Positions 52,045-60,630 of a stretch of DNA of 64,000 nucleotides are shown piece after piece (positions within the stretch are counted from its first letter, which is position 1; each line of letters begins with the position of its first letter). The notes below the pieces were generated by a model. The model worked only from the letters and a program-made list of their open reading frames with translations. It was not told where the DNA came from and ran no database searches. The position numbers and the translations under genes were made by a program. Source of the DNA: Neobacillus pocheonensis (lineage in GTDB: Bacteria > Bacillota > Bacilli > Bacillales > Cytobacillaceae); the NCBI GenBank assembly GCA_023702235.1, contig JAMQCR010000001.1:3472001-3536000 (forward strand), in the 5' to 3' direction.

Positions 52045-52132
52045 TCAAGAATGGAGGAGGAAATCTTAGCTTTTTTCTCTCAACTAATCAACGGTAACTT
52101 AATCTCAATCAAGGTTCCTTCGATAATTTAAA

Positions 52133-53412
52133 TTAAACCATTGATTCACTTGGTTGCTTTACTTCCTGACGTTGCTCCTTAATAAGAATTCCTCCAATCA
52201 AGCCGAGCATTGAGAAAATGACTGGAATAATAAAACCGTAGTGGTATCCAACACTACTTGCAGCCGTATGGAAATGGTCTAATACTTTCCCAAAAATGCT
52301 TGGTAATAGAACAGCACTTAAAAATCCTCCAGTATTCGCAAATCCTGAAACAACTCCTACCTCTTTTATAGGGAATGATTGGCGAACGGCGGCAAATGTT
52401 AACGAACTTGCGCCATTTCCATAGCCTATGACTAAGAATAGAATAATCAGCATGAAATATGGGGGTTTTCCGCTAAATAAAAGAAAAGCAATCCAGCTTA
52501 AAAGAATAAACAGATGAACAACCACATAAGGTCGTTTGATTGATTCTAATCGGCTGAAATCCAACTAGTGAGCGGAGCGCCAACAATTGCTCCAATAAGA
52601 CCAATCATTATGAGCTGACTTGCACCAGAACGAGTCATTCCATAAACATGCATCCCGTATGGCACTGCCCAGGATCCGATAAAACCTACGTACGTACCGA
52701 CAAGACCAAAGTGACATAAGAATGTTGCCCATGCTTGACGGTTAGAAAAAACCCGTCGCAATGTAAGTAAAGGATTTTCTCGGTTATGCACCAGTTTAAT
52801 AGAAGATTTTTTTGTCAAGGTATCATTTTTTATAAATTGCTTTGACTTTTTAACAAGGACAAAATAAAGAAGAAATGCACAAAGACATAAAATAATTCCC
52901 ACTGTGAAAAATGGCGCCCTCCACCCCGCTAAGGCAATCCATGCCGAAAAAGGAACAGTCGCCATTACGAAACCAAGACTACCACTCATTCCAGCCACAC
53001 CAAGCAAACCAATAAATTCTTTCGCTTTAAACCATTGGCTTAAAATCAAAATTAAATTGACCCAAATGGTCGCATCACCCATTCCCACCATTAATCTGGC
53101 TAGGAGTAAAACGACCTCATTCGGAGCTAGACTATAAAGTAACGTACCTAGCCCGTTAAGCAGTGTCCCAAGAATAAGAAAAAGATTGAGGCCAAAACGA
53201 TCAGACAAGATCCCAATCGGAATTTGCAAACCCGCATATGCCAAAAATTGAATACTTGTCAGTAATCCAATCGTTGATGCAGAAACATTAAAATCTTTCA
53301 TTAATTGATCAGAAATTAATCCCGGCGCTGTTCTTTGACTTACGATTAAAAAATAAGTAAACAATACTGCGGTAAAAACAACCCATCTATAGCTGCTATT
53401 TTGTTTTTCCAA
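52133..53412 (-). CDS. MFS transporter (frameshifted)
   Basis: Twelve-helix major facilitator; the N-terminal half carries the loop 2-3 motif GILSDRFG and a first helix WVVFTAVLFTYFLIVSQRTAPG. The type resembles nitrate/organic-anion (ACS/YjjL-like) transporters. The two frames join at about 52562 if one base is restored in TGGATTTCAGCCG, giving TSWISSRLESIKRPY or similar and about 426 residues. It is a single leftward gene upstream of the sigma-54 activator gene. The substrate is unknown. Confidence 0.8.
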
Positions 53413-53538
53413 TAGTCTCTTCTCCTGTTAGCTTTATTCCCTTCATATTATACTCTAAATTCTACATATATGAATTGTTCTGCTCAAATAATGGAAATTC
53501 AACAAAAGGAGAATAACATCATTTAAATATAAAATACT

Positions 53539-53611
53539 TTGACATACTAATATAAATGAAGTATATTACCAAATGTACGAACATTATTTTAAAATTAAAC
53601 TTTAATATTCG
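53539..53611 (+). promoter_or_regulatory. guaC promoter with paired PurBox-like sites
   Basis: TTGACA (53539-53544), 17-nt spacer, TATATT (53562-53567). CGAACATTA (53578-53586) and TAATATTCG (53603-53611) form an inverted pair of PurBox-like CGAA cores starting just after the predicted transcription start, suited to repression by PurR. Confidence 0.65.
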
Positions 53612-53628
53612 TGTTTAGGGGTGTAATT

Positions 53629-54612
53629 ATGGAAAACGTGTTTGACTACGAAGATATTCAATTGATTCCAGCAAAATCTATAGTAAAAAGTCGATCCGAG
53701 TGTGATACAACTGTAACTTTTGGCGGTCATACATTTAAATTGCCTGTGGTACCTGCAAATATGCAGACGATTATAGACGAAAAGATTTCCATTTACTTAG
53801 CAGAAAACGGTTACTTCTATATTATGCATCGCTTTGAACCAGAGAAGCGACTAGCATTTGTTAAAGATATGAAATCACGTGGATTAATTGCATCTATTAG
53901 TGTTGGCGTTAAGGATGAAGAATATAGATTCATACAACAATTAGCAAAAGAACAACTTTCACCTGAATATATTACGATTGATATCGCGCACGGTCATTCC
54001 AATGCCGTGATTGAGATGATTCAGCATATTAAGAAACACTTACCTCAAAGCTTTGTCATTGCCGGTAATGTCGGAACTCCTGAAGCAGTTAGAGAATTAG
54101 AACATGCCGGTGCAGATGCGACAAAAGTAGGCATTGGACCTGGAAAGGTATGTATCACGAAAATTAAAACTGGATTTGGAACTGGTGGTTGGCAATTAGC
54201 TGCATTACGTTGGTGTGCAAAGGCTGCAAGTAAGCCAATTATTGCAGACGGAGGTATCCGTACACATGGTGATATAGCTAAATCAGTTAGATTTGGTGCA
54301 GCTATGGTCATGATTGGCTCATTATTTGCTGGACATGAGGAATCACCAGGAGAAACCATTGAGAAAGATGGCAAGCTTTACAAAGAATACTTTGGTTCAG
54401 CTTCGGAATTTCAAAAAGGTGAAAAGAAAAATGTAGAGGGCAAAAAAATGTATGTGGAGTACAAAGGTCCTTTAAAAGATACATTGATAGAAATGGAGCA
54501 GGATCTTCAATCCTCTATTTCCTATGCAGGAGGAAATAAGCTAGAAGCCATCCGTAATGTAGATTATGTCGTCGTTAAAAATTCAATCTTTAACGGTGAT
54601 AAAGTATATTAA
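53629..54612 (+). CDS. guaC: GMP reductase
   Basis: IMPDH/GMPR-family enzyme converting GMP to IMP with NADPH, 327 residues, intact. The ATG at 53629 follows [18 protein letters not shown] begins the barrel; the catalytic Cys is in [51 protein letters not shown] forms the phosphate site. There are no CBS domains, which with the length separates it from IMP dehydrogenase. Purine control is suggested by the upstream PurBox pair. Confidence 0.95.
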   Translation: MENVFDYEDIQLIPAKSIVKSRSECDTTVTFGGHTFKLPVVPANMQTIIDEKISIYLAENGYFYIMHRFEPEKRLAFVKDMKSRGLIASISVGVKDEEYRFIQQLAKEQLSPEYITIDIAHGHSNAVIEMIQHIKKHLPQSFVIAGNVGTPEAVRELEHAGADATKVGIGPGKVCITKIKTGFGTGGWQLAALRWCAKAASKPIIADGGIRTHGDIAKSVRFGAAMVMIGSLFAGHEESPGETIEKDGKLYKEYFGSASEFQKGEKKNVEGKKMYVEYKGPLKDTLIEMEQDLQSSISYAGGNKLEAIRNVDYVVVKNSIFNGDKVY

Positions 54613-54745
54613 AGGTTTAAACCTTTTCTAGGTTTAGGTGATTGAATTTCTCCAACAATCATTTCTTTCCATTTACCTTTATCATGCAATAGCAAAGCTT
54701 TCATCTATATCATTTCCTGTGAGGTAGCTTTAGTTCTGAGTATCA

Positions 54746-54778
54746 AAAGCCGATCTTCTTGTCAGGAAGATCGGCTTT
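54746..54778. terminator. Bidirectional terminator between guaC and the TetR gene
   Basis: A perfect 13-bp stem AAAGCCGATCTTC/GAAGATCGGCTTT with T-rich flanks. Confidence 0.8.
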
Positions 54779-54786
54779 ATTATTAT

Positions 54787-55367
54787 TTATTTTACAATTC
54801 CTGAAAGAATCAAGTTCCACACAACATCAAATTCCTGATCAATGGTAGGGGAGACCCATTCTTTTGCATGGGCAGGATGATGAAATCGAGCAGTGGCATA
54901 AAGATACCACTAGCAGTCGCTGCTGCATCTGTCGATTTAAATTCTTGATTAGCGATTCCCTCTTCAATAATAGGTATAATTTGACTGATTAATTCATCAA
55001 TATGAGCATTTACCACATCTACAGATTCTTCAACCAGGGTTGTATACATCGTAAACAACTCAGGGTCTTTCTGGAGCAAGGTATGTTTAATTTGAATCAA
55101 TATCGTAAACCATAAACGCAAGCGCTCAGAAGCTGAACAGTCCTGGATAAAAACGGCCTCTAATGGTACCGTGATACTATGCAGCCACCTCTTTGCAACA
55201 GCTTCTCGTAGAGCGGCTTTACTTGAAAAATGACGGTAGATTGTCCCATGACATACATTTAGAGCCCTTGCAACATCGACAACACTTGTTTTCTCTGGTC
55301 CAAATCGGCGTAGCACCTGCTCCGCCGTATCTAAAATGGTTTCTTTCGCTAAGGAACGATCTGCCAT
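54787..55367 (-). CDS. TetR/AcrR-family transcriptional regulator (frameshifted)
   Basis: N-terminal HTH: ILDTAEQVLRRFGPEKTSVVDVARALNVCHGTIYRHFSSKAAL. The ligand domain follows. The listed frame ends early at 54810; restoring one G (TATGCCACT read as ATGGCCACT, about 54895) gives the ending ATARFHHPAHAKEWV...NLILSGIVK and a stop at 54787, about 193 residues. It abuts a truncated aldo/keto reductase gene transcribed in the same direction, whose intact form it may once have controlled. Confidence 0.85.
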
Positions 55368-55371
55368 TCTC

Positions 55372-55737
55372 CTACTCTACTCCGAGCATACCCATTTGCT
55401 CAGCAGCATAACGTGTCCCAGCAACAGCTTCAACAGGCACAGCCGCTTCAATTCGTTCAAGATCGGACGGGCTAAGTTGAAGTCCAACTGCGCTCAATGA
55501 ATCCTGTAGTTGTGAACGTTTGCGAGCTCCAATTAATGGGATGACATCCTCGCCTCGAGAAAGAACCCAAGCAATGGCAAGTTGTGCCACGTTTGTTTGT
55601 TTTTCCTCAGCTATTTCTCGTAAAGCCTTCACAAGAGCTAAGTTCTTATCCAGGTTCTCGCCCATAAAGCGTGGAGAGAAAGAACGGAAATCAGGCGCTC
55701 CTTGACGATCCTTGGACCACATTCCTAGTTTGAACAA
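55372..55737 (-). pseudogene. 3' fragment of an aldo/keto reductase gene
   Basis: About 121 residues match the C-terminal third of aldo/keto reductases: FSPRFMGENLDKNLALVKALREIA, VAQLAIAWVLSRGEDVIPLIGARKRSQL and the end LSPSDLERIEAAVP. The barrel front with the catalytic Tyr, Lys and His is absent, and upstream sequence is unrelated. It is a truncated remnant 4 bp upstream of the TetR gene. Confidence 0.78.
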
Positions 55738-55779
55738 TTACCCTATTTGATTAAACTTAAAAATTCTAAGCCCTTATTT

Positions 55780-56043
55780 TTAACAAAGTATATTTTCATC
55801 AGAACGCTTTTGCTTCAGTTTTTTAAGGATTTGTTTAAGAATTGGATTACCTTTATTATCAATTTTATAGACAATATATATCATATTTTTTACTGAAAGA
55901 TTAGGGAAAATCACTTTCGTTTTTTGTAACCTTATTGATTCTTCAATTAAATACGTAGGCAAAATGCTAACGCCCATGTCATTCTCAATATCTTCTAAAA
56001 TAGCTATTAAATCTGGAATACTATGAAAGGGCTGGAAAATACT
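55780..56043 (-). pseudogene. 3' fragment of a LysR-family regulator gene
   Basis: An open frame reading PDLIAILEDIENDMGVSILPTYLIEESI...NLSVKNMIYIVYKIDNKGNPILKQILKKLKQ is the C-terminal part of a LysR effector-binding domain. It runs open to about 56043, where a fragment on the other strand begins. No N-terminal HTH is present. Confidence 0.6.
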
Positions 56044-56044
56044 A

Positions 56045-56134
56045 TTTCAAGCTTACTCTGGTGTTTTGGGTGAAGAAGAAGGAAAAACATTAAATATATT
56101 AATCAACGAAGCAGGTAACAAATTAGAAAAGTAA
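56045..56134 (+). pseudogene. 3' fragment of a MarR-family regulator gene
   Basis: 29 codons reading FQAYSGVLGEEEGKTLNILINEAGNKLEK and stop. They match the C-terminal dimerization helix of the intact MarR gene directly downstream (FAGYSQILGREFSMDLSKMLNEASNKLEEE). It is a diverged duplicate end, joined abruptly to the LysR fragment. Confidence 0.6.
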
Positions 56135-56143
56135 TAAAAAAAG

Positions 56144-56184
56144 TTGACTGTAATTATTTTTCGTGTTAATTTGTATATGCAAAT
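56144..56184 (+). promoter_or_regulatory. Promoter and MarR-type operator of the MarR gene
   Basis: TTGACT (56144-56149), about 17 nt, TAATTT (56167-56172). The operator ATTTGTATATGCAAAT (56169-56184, one imperfect pair) overlaps the -10, indicating autorepression. Confidence 0.65.
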
Positions 56185-56203
56185 GAAAAAAGGACTGAAG
56201 AAA

Positions 56204-56638
56204 ATGAATGAAGAAGAACAAGTATTAATTCATTGCTTATATTTTACAGCAAGTCGTTTTGCGCGCAACATGACAAAATTGGCTGAAAAAACATTTGATT
56301 TTGGTGACCTTGCTCCTTCTTATTTGTATATGATCATGATTGTTAAATTCCATCCGGAAATCACGCAAAAAGAGTTATGCCACAAGTTGTCCATCGCACC
56401 TTCTACTAGTACGAGGTTTATTGATAAACTCGAAAGACTAAAGCTGGTGACAAGAAAAGTGAATGGCAAACAAACGTATATTTCTTTAACGGGTGAAGGA
56501 GAAAAAATTTACAAACAGTTTCGCGTTTCTTTAAAGGAATTGTTTGCAGGCTATTCTCAGATATTAGGAAGGGAATTTAGCATGGATCTAAGCAAAATGC
56601 TTAATGAAGCGAGCAATAAGCTAGAAGAAGAAATATAA
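56204..56638 (+). CDS. MarR-family transcriptional regulator
   Basis: 144 residues from the ATG at 56204 with AAAGGA upstream; the longer frame from 56144 runs through the promoter. The winged helix is ITQKELCHKLSIAPSTSTRFIDKLERLKLVTRKVNGKQTYISLTGEG, flanked by dimerization helices. Palindromes of the ATTTGTATATACAAAT type lie before it, before the SDR gene and in the next intergenic gap. It therefore probably represses itself and the oxidoreductase genes, as MarR proteins of the redox- or quinone-sensing type do. One Cys (HCLYF, near residue 11) could be a sensor; that is speculation. Confidence 0.85.
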   Translation: MNEEEQVLIHCLYFTASRFARNMTKLAEKTFDFGDLAPSYLYMIMIVKFHPEITQKELCHKLSIAPSTSTRFIDKLERLKLVTRKVNGKQTYISLTGEGEKIYKQFRVSLKELFAGYSQILGREFSMDLSKMLNEASNKLEEEI

Positions 56639-56654
56639 ATTTTTTTAGCCTTTC

Positions 56655-56670
56655 ATTTGTATATACAAAT
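56655..56670. promoter_or_regulatory. MarR-type operator upstream of the SDR gene
   Basis: Perfect 16-bp palindrome ATTTGTATATACAAAT located 18 bp before the SDR start codon, differing by one base from the operator before the MarR gene. Confidence 0.75.
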
Positions 56671-56688
56671 AAAAAAGGAGGTCTACCA

Positions 56689-57336
56689 ATGTCAGAAAAA
56701 GTATTACTCCTTGTCGGAGCAGGTCCAGGGATTGGTTTGAGCACTGCGAGAAAGTTCGGAAACAAAGGTTTTAAAGTGGCCCTTATCGCCCGCCGTTTAC
56801 AAGCTCTACAGCAGTATGAGGCAGAGCTGAGCCGAGAAGGGATTGAGGCGAAAGGATTTCCTGGCGATGTTTCTTCTGATGAGAGTTTAAAAGCGGCTAT
56901 CGATTCCGTTATTAAAACGTACGGTAAGGTCGATGTTCTTTTATACAATGCCGCTGTATTAAAACCGGGTAAACCAACTAAATTAACTGCTGATGATTTA
57001 ATTAATGAATTTAAAATTAACGTGTCCGGTGCACTTACAAGTGTTAAAGAAGTCTTACCACATATGGAAAAAGGAACGATCCTTTTGACAGGCGGCGGTC
57101 TGGCGCTTTATCCAAATGCTGACCTTGCTTCATTGTCTATCGGAAAAGCAGGTATACGCAGTCTTGCATATAGCTTGCATCAAGAATTGAGCCCTAAAGA
57201 TATTTATGTCGGAACATTAACGATCAAAGGGTTTGTACAAGAAGGAACATATTTCTCACCTAAAAATATTGCGAATACATTTTTTAGCATGTACGAAAAT
57301 CAAACTGAAACAGAAATTATGTTTGAAGAAAAGTAA
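56689..57336 (+). CDS. SDR-family protein lacking the usual catalytic Tyr
   Basis: 215-residue short-chain dehydrogenase/reductase fold. AAGGAGG precedes the ATG. The cofactor motif is LLLVGAGPGIGLSTARKF (TGxxxGIG variant), ALIARR suggests NADPH, and the NAA-type motif is LYNAAVL. The active-site motif YxxxK is replaced by LSIGK (ASLSIGKAGIRSLAYSL): the Lys is kept but Tyr is Leu. It is therefore either a divergent enzyme or a non-catalytic nucleotide-binding protein. It lies in the MarR regulon. Confidence 0.8.
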   Translation: MSEKVLLLVGAGPGIGLSTARKFGNKGFKVALIARRLQALQQYEAELSREGIEAKGFPGDVSSDESLKAAIDSVIKTYGKVDVLLYNAAVLKPGKPTKLTADDLINEFKINVSGALTSVKEVLPHMEKGTILLTGGGLALYPNADLASLSIGKAGIRSLAYSLHQELSPKDIYVGTLTIKGFVQEGTYFSPKNIANTFFSMYENQTETEIMFEEK

Positions 57337-57355
57337 AGCTTTTTTTAAAGGTACA

Positions 57356-57367
57356 TTTGCATGCAAA
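57356..57367. promoter_or_regulatory. Possible MarR-type operator before the flavodoxin-fold genes
   Basis: TTTGCATGCAAA, a perfect palindrome sharing the TTTG/CAAA ends of the other two sites but with a 2-bp shorter centre. Confidence 0.4.
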
Positions 57368-57447
57368 AATGTAAAAACTTCTATGACTCAAACAAAAAAT
57401 GAAACCAAAACTAGAAAAGAAAAATAAGGACAAAAGGAGACTTACTA

Positions 57448-57984
57448 ATGAAAACTCTCGTAATTATCACTCACCCTAATCTTGAACAATCGCGAATTAA
57501 CCGCACTTGGATGGAGGAATTGAAAAAACACGAAGAAATTACGATTCATACTCTTTATCAAGCGTATCCGGACGGGAAAATAAACGTAGCACACGAACAA
57601 AGCCTATTAGAATCACATGACCGTATTATTCTTCAATTCCCATTCTACTGGTATAGCACGCCTTCTTTGTTAAAACAATGGCAAGATGAAGTGCTTTCTT
57701 ACGGCTGGGCATACGGAGAAGGCGGCGACAAGCTTCATGGTAAAGAATTAGGTCTTGCAATCTCAACCTTTGGTCCAAAAGATTCTTACCAGCCTACTGG
57801 CTACAATAATTTTACCATGGAGACGTTAACAACTCCTTTACAGCAAACAAGCAATCTCATTGGTGCCCGTTTTATGCCATTATTCGTGTTGAATGGTGTT
57901 ATGCATGTCTCAGATGAAGAACTTGCAGAAAATGCAAATGCATATGTAGATCACGTTCTTCAACCATTAAAGGTAGAAGCTTAA
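57448..57984 (+). CDS. NAD(P)H oxidoreductase, flavodoxin-like fold (YwrO/KefF type), copy 1
   Basis: 178 residues of the NQO/flavodoxin_2 family: two-electron reduction of quinones or nitro compounds with FMN/FAD. The front LVIITHPNLEQSRINRTW holds the flavin phosphate loop; LQFPFYWYSTPSLLKQWQDEVLSYGWAYG is the conserved flavin/active-site region. RBS AAAGGAGA precedes ATG. It is paralogous to the next gene, with long identical stretches. It probably belongs to the MarR-controlled set. Confidence 0.87.
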   Translation: MKTLVIITHPNLEQSRINRTWMEELKKHEEITIHTLYQAYPDGKINVAHEQSLLESHDRIILQFPFYWYSTPSLLKQWQDEVLSYGWAYGEGGDKLHGKELGLAISTFGPKDSYQPTGYNNFTMETLTTPLQQTSNLIGARFMPLFVLNGVMHVSDEELAENANAYVDHVLQPLKVEA

Positions 57985-58102
57985 TTTAAAAACTCAATGA
58001 AGATATCCTTCTGTTTCTTTGGAATACCTTCATTGCATCAAACATTTGAAGTATGTTGCGTGTACAAACAACTATAGAACTAAAATCAGAAGGGTGATAA
58101 AA

Positions 58103-58642
58103 ATGAAAACATTAGTCCTTGTTGCACATCCAAACCTGGAGCAATCGAAAGTAAATAGAACGTGGATGAATCGTCTTCAACAAGAAGAGAATGTAACGGT
58201 TCACAATTTATATGCACATTATCCAAATTTTGAGATCAATGTAGAAAAAGAGCAGCAGCTATTATTGGAGCATGATCGCATTGTTCTGCAATTCCCATTC
58301 TATTGGTACAGCACACCAGCTTTATTAAAGCAATGGCAGGATGTCGTTTTAACTTACGGCTTTGCCTATGGGTCAGAAGGAAACAAATTGCAAGGAAAAG
58401 AGTTTATGCTTGCTATTTCTTCCGGCGGTCCTGCTGTAGCTTACCAGGCTGGTGGTTACAATAGCTATTCCATGAGTGAGTTAACTCGCCCGCTCCAAGC
58501 GACAGCAAACCTCTCTGGTATGCATTTCTTGCCTTCATTTCTTTTACAAGGAATGATGACACTAACCGAAGAAAGACTTCAAGAAAGCTCGGAAGCACTT
58601 GCTGCTTATGTAACCAATCCAAATTTACGTGCAGGCCGTTAA
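58103..58642 (+). CDS. NAD(P)H oxidoreductase, flavodoxin-like fold (YwrO/KefF type), copy 2
   Basis: 179 residues from the ATG at 58103 (GAAGGGTG upstream; the upstream extension to 58019 has no homology). The sequence parallels copy 1 throughout: HPNLEQSKVNRTWM, LQFPFYWYSTPALLKQWQDVVLTYGFAYG and the C-terminal LSGMHFLPSFLLQG. A tandem duplication with clear divergence suggests different substrates or regulation. Confidence 0.87.
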   Translation: MKTLVLVAHPNLEQSKVNRTWMNRLQQEENVTVHNLYAHYPNFEINVEKEQQLLLEHDRIVLQFPFYWYSTPALLKQWQDVVLTYGFAYGSEGNKLQGKEFMLAISSGGPAVAYQAGGYNSYSMSELTRPLQATANLSGMHFLPSFLLQGMMTLTEERLQESSEALAAYVTNPNLRAGR

Positions 58643-58717
58643 TCGGTCTTTGAACGGATTAATCTTGAAATATCAATTAGCTTAATAAACTGTAAGAAAT
58701 GAAAGGAAGATTTGAAA

Positions 58718-59311
58718 ATGAAAACCTTAGTTATTTATACACATCCAAACCCTTCCAGCTTCAATGCTGCCATTAAAGAAACCGTCGTAAATGAGTTGAC
58801 TTCAAATGGACATGAGGTAAAAGTTCGTGATTTATACGAAATGAACTTCAATCCGGTTTTGTCAGGAGAAGATTTTGTCCAACTTTCTCAAAATCAAACT
58901 TCAGCAGATATTAAATCAGAACAAGATGCAATCTCTTGGGCCGATCAGCTAGTATTTATTTATCCAACATGGTGGACGAATATGCCGGCGATGTTAAAAG
59001 GATATATTGACCGAGTATTTACAAATGGATTTGCCTTCAAATATACAGAAAATGGCGCTGAAGGATTATTAAATGGTAAGAAAGCGATTATTTTTCAAAC
59101 TACAGGCCAGCCGAAAGAAAGCTTAGAAGCCTACAACTTGATTTCACCTCTACAAATAAGCATGGAAATGGGTACGCTTGCCTTTATAGGTATCGAAACA
59201 GTTTCACATTCGTTCTTCCATTCAGTCCCATTCGTGTCAGATGAAGACCGTAAAAACATGCTCAATGAAGTCAAACAAGTACTTTCAAAATTAGCAATCT
59301 CTAACGTGTAA
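58718..59311 (+). CDS. NAD(P)H-dependent oxidoreductase, flavodoxin-like fold, third member
   Basis: 197 residues of the same superfamily but a different branch: LVIYTHPNPSSFNAAI, VFIYPTWWTNMPAMLKGYIDRVFTNGFAF and a C-terminal GIETVSHSFFHSVPFVSDEDRKNML that resembles NAD(P)H dehydrogenase (quinone)/MdaB-like proteins. ATG 58718 follows AAAGGAAG. It closes the rightward oxidoreductase series. Confidence 0.85.
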   Translation: MKTLVIYTHPNPSSFNAAIKETVVNELTSNGHEVKVRDLYEMNFNPVLSGEDFVQLSQNQTSADIKSEQDAISWADQLVFIYPTWWTNMPAMLKGYIDRVFTNGFAFKYTENGAEGLLNGKKAIIFQTTGQPKESLEAYNLISPLQISMEMGTLAFIGIETVSHSFFHSVPFVSDEDRKNMLNEVKQVLSKLAISNV

Positions 59312-59317
59312 CGAAGG

Positions 59318-59354
59318 AAAGCAGGATCACCTTCTATTGGTGGCCTGCTTTTAT
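59318..59354. terminator. Terminator after the oxidoreductase series
   Basis: Interrupted stem AAGCAGG...TCACC/GGTGG...CCTGCTT followed by TTATTCT on the + strand. Confidence 0.7.
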
Positions 59355-59365
59355 TCTAAACATGC

Positions 59366-59602
59366 TTAATCCTCATCCTTCACATCCAGATCTTCCAGAA
59401 TCGGTTCGTTCAGTATTTCTTCTACTAAGTGTTTATACTTCTCCATTTGTTTTAGATGTGTGTTGAACTGTTCTTTATAGATCAAATACTCGGCCCCATC
59501 ATGAATGGCACGAATTTTCCTTCGTTGGATTAAGCTTTCGACCGTAGACTCTGGAATGGATAAATATTCTGCCGTTTCTTTTATAGTAAGATACACTACC
59601 AT
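59366..59602 (-). CDS. Excisionase-type helix-turn-helix protein
   Basis: 78 residues from the ATG at 59602 behind AAAAAGG. The N-terminal YLTIKETAEYLSIPESTVESLIQRRKIRAIHDGAEYLIYKEQF is the MerR-like HTH of the excisionase (XisA/helix_turn_helix_17) family. The C-terminal 35 residues are acidic. No integrase or phage genes are near. It follows the P1-peptidase gene by 12 bp, so it is probably a local regulator. Confidence 0.78.
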   Translation of the reverse strand: MVVYLTIKETAEYLSIPESTVESLIQRRKIRAIHDGAEYLIYKEQFNTHLKQMEKYKHLVEEILNEPILEDLDVKDED

Positions 59603-59614
59603 CAATCCTTTTTC

Positions 59615-60630
59615 TTAAAATGAAATTTGCTGAACCACTCGGGCTGATCTTCCTTTTGTTGTCACTGCTTGTGATAGAGAGTTGAGAATTGCTTCCTCCG
59701 TTGCTTCTGCCACACCGGTAAAAAGCTGATTCAAAGTTGGATGATCTTCACGGAGCTGGACTCGGTTCTCAATACTTCCTTCTGAAAAATGAGCGATTTT
59801 ATGAGCTGTCGAAAAAGCAATGACAATATCACCGCTTCCGTGGCTAAAATGACTTCCCGTCCGCCCAAGGCCAATTCCACAGCGTTTGGCAATTCGCTGC
59901 AATTGGCGATCACTTAACGGGGCATCGGTTGCCAAGACAATGATGATTGATCCATCGGATGTTTCAGACAGCCCATCCCCATTTGAATCACGAAAGGCTA
60001 AAAGCTCTTCCTTTTTCCCAAAATTGCTCAGAATAAGGCAGCCAACCATATACCCTTCAACCTGTCGGGACGAAGAGCCAATGCCACCTTTATAGCCAAA
60101 ACAAATCATCCCTTTACCAGCACCAACGGCCCCTTCTTCTGCTTGGTGGTCAGAAGCGCTGTTGATTGCTTGAATCGCATGCTCCGGCTGACTGAAAATA
60201 GACGAATGGAGTTTAAATAGCTGTCATTGCATTCCCCTACGACCACATTAATGGTCCCAGTGGTGTCGCCAATTTCAGGATTTCTCTCCAGCATGTATTC
60301 CAGTGTTCCTTGCATGACCACAGGTACAGCGAAGGTATTTGTTAACATGATTGGCGATTCGAGCACGCCTAATTCAGTCACTTGCACAAGCCCTGTTGTT
60401 TTTCCAAAACCGTTGATCACATAGCTTGCCGCCGTTACTTTTTCTTTAAACAAATTGCCCTTATGAGGTAAAATCGCTGTTACTCCTGTACAGGCGTAAT
60501 TCTCTCCAGCTTCATCAAGCGGGAAATCCAGTGTCACATGGCCAACCATGACACCTTCAACATCCGTAATACAGTTTCTCGAACCTGGTGGCAGCTTGCC
60601 TATTATTCTTCCAGATTCCCTAATTTTCAT
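59615..60630 (-). CDS. P1-family peptidase (DmpA/BapA-like), frameshifted
   Basis: N-terminal-nucleophile aminopeptidase/esterase. The ATG at 60630 overlaps the M19 dipeptidase stop by four bases. The front half has NCITDVEGVMVGHVT and GTINVVVGECNDSYLNSI. The second half has the autoprocessing/nucleophile motif GYKGGIGSSSRQVEGY and GSGDIVIAFSTAH. A one-base loss near 60212 (ATTCGTCT) separates the frames; between them QPEHAIQAINSASDHQAEEG and GAVGAGKGM are recoverable. Restored length is about 338 residues. With the M19 enzyme it forms a peptide-degrading pair. Confidence 0.85.

Noticed and set aside
59366..59602. Excisionase-type HTH as a sign of a prophage or integrative element
   Set aside because: No integrase, attachment repeat or phage gene lies nearby, and the gene sits in an operon with peptidases.
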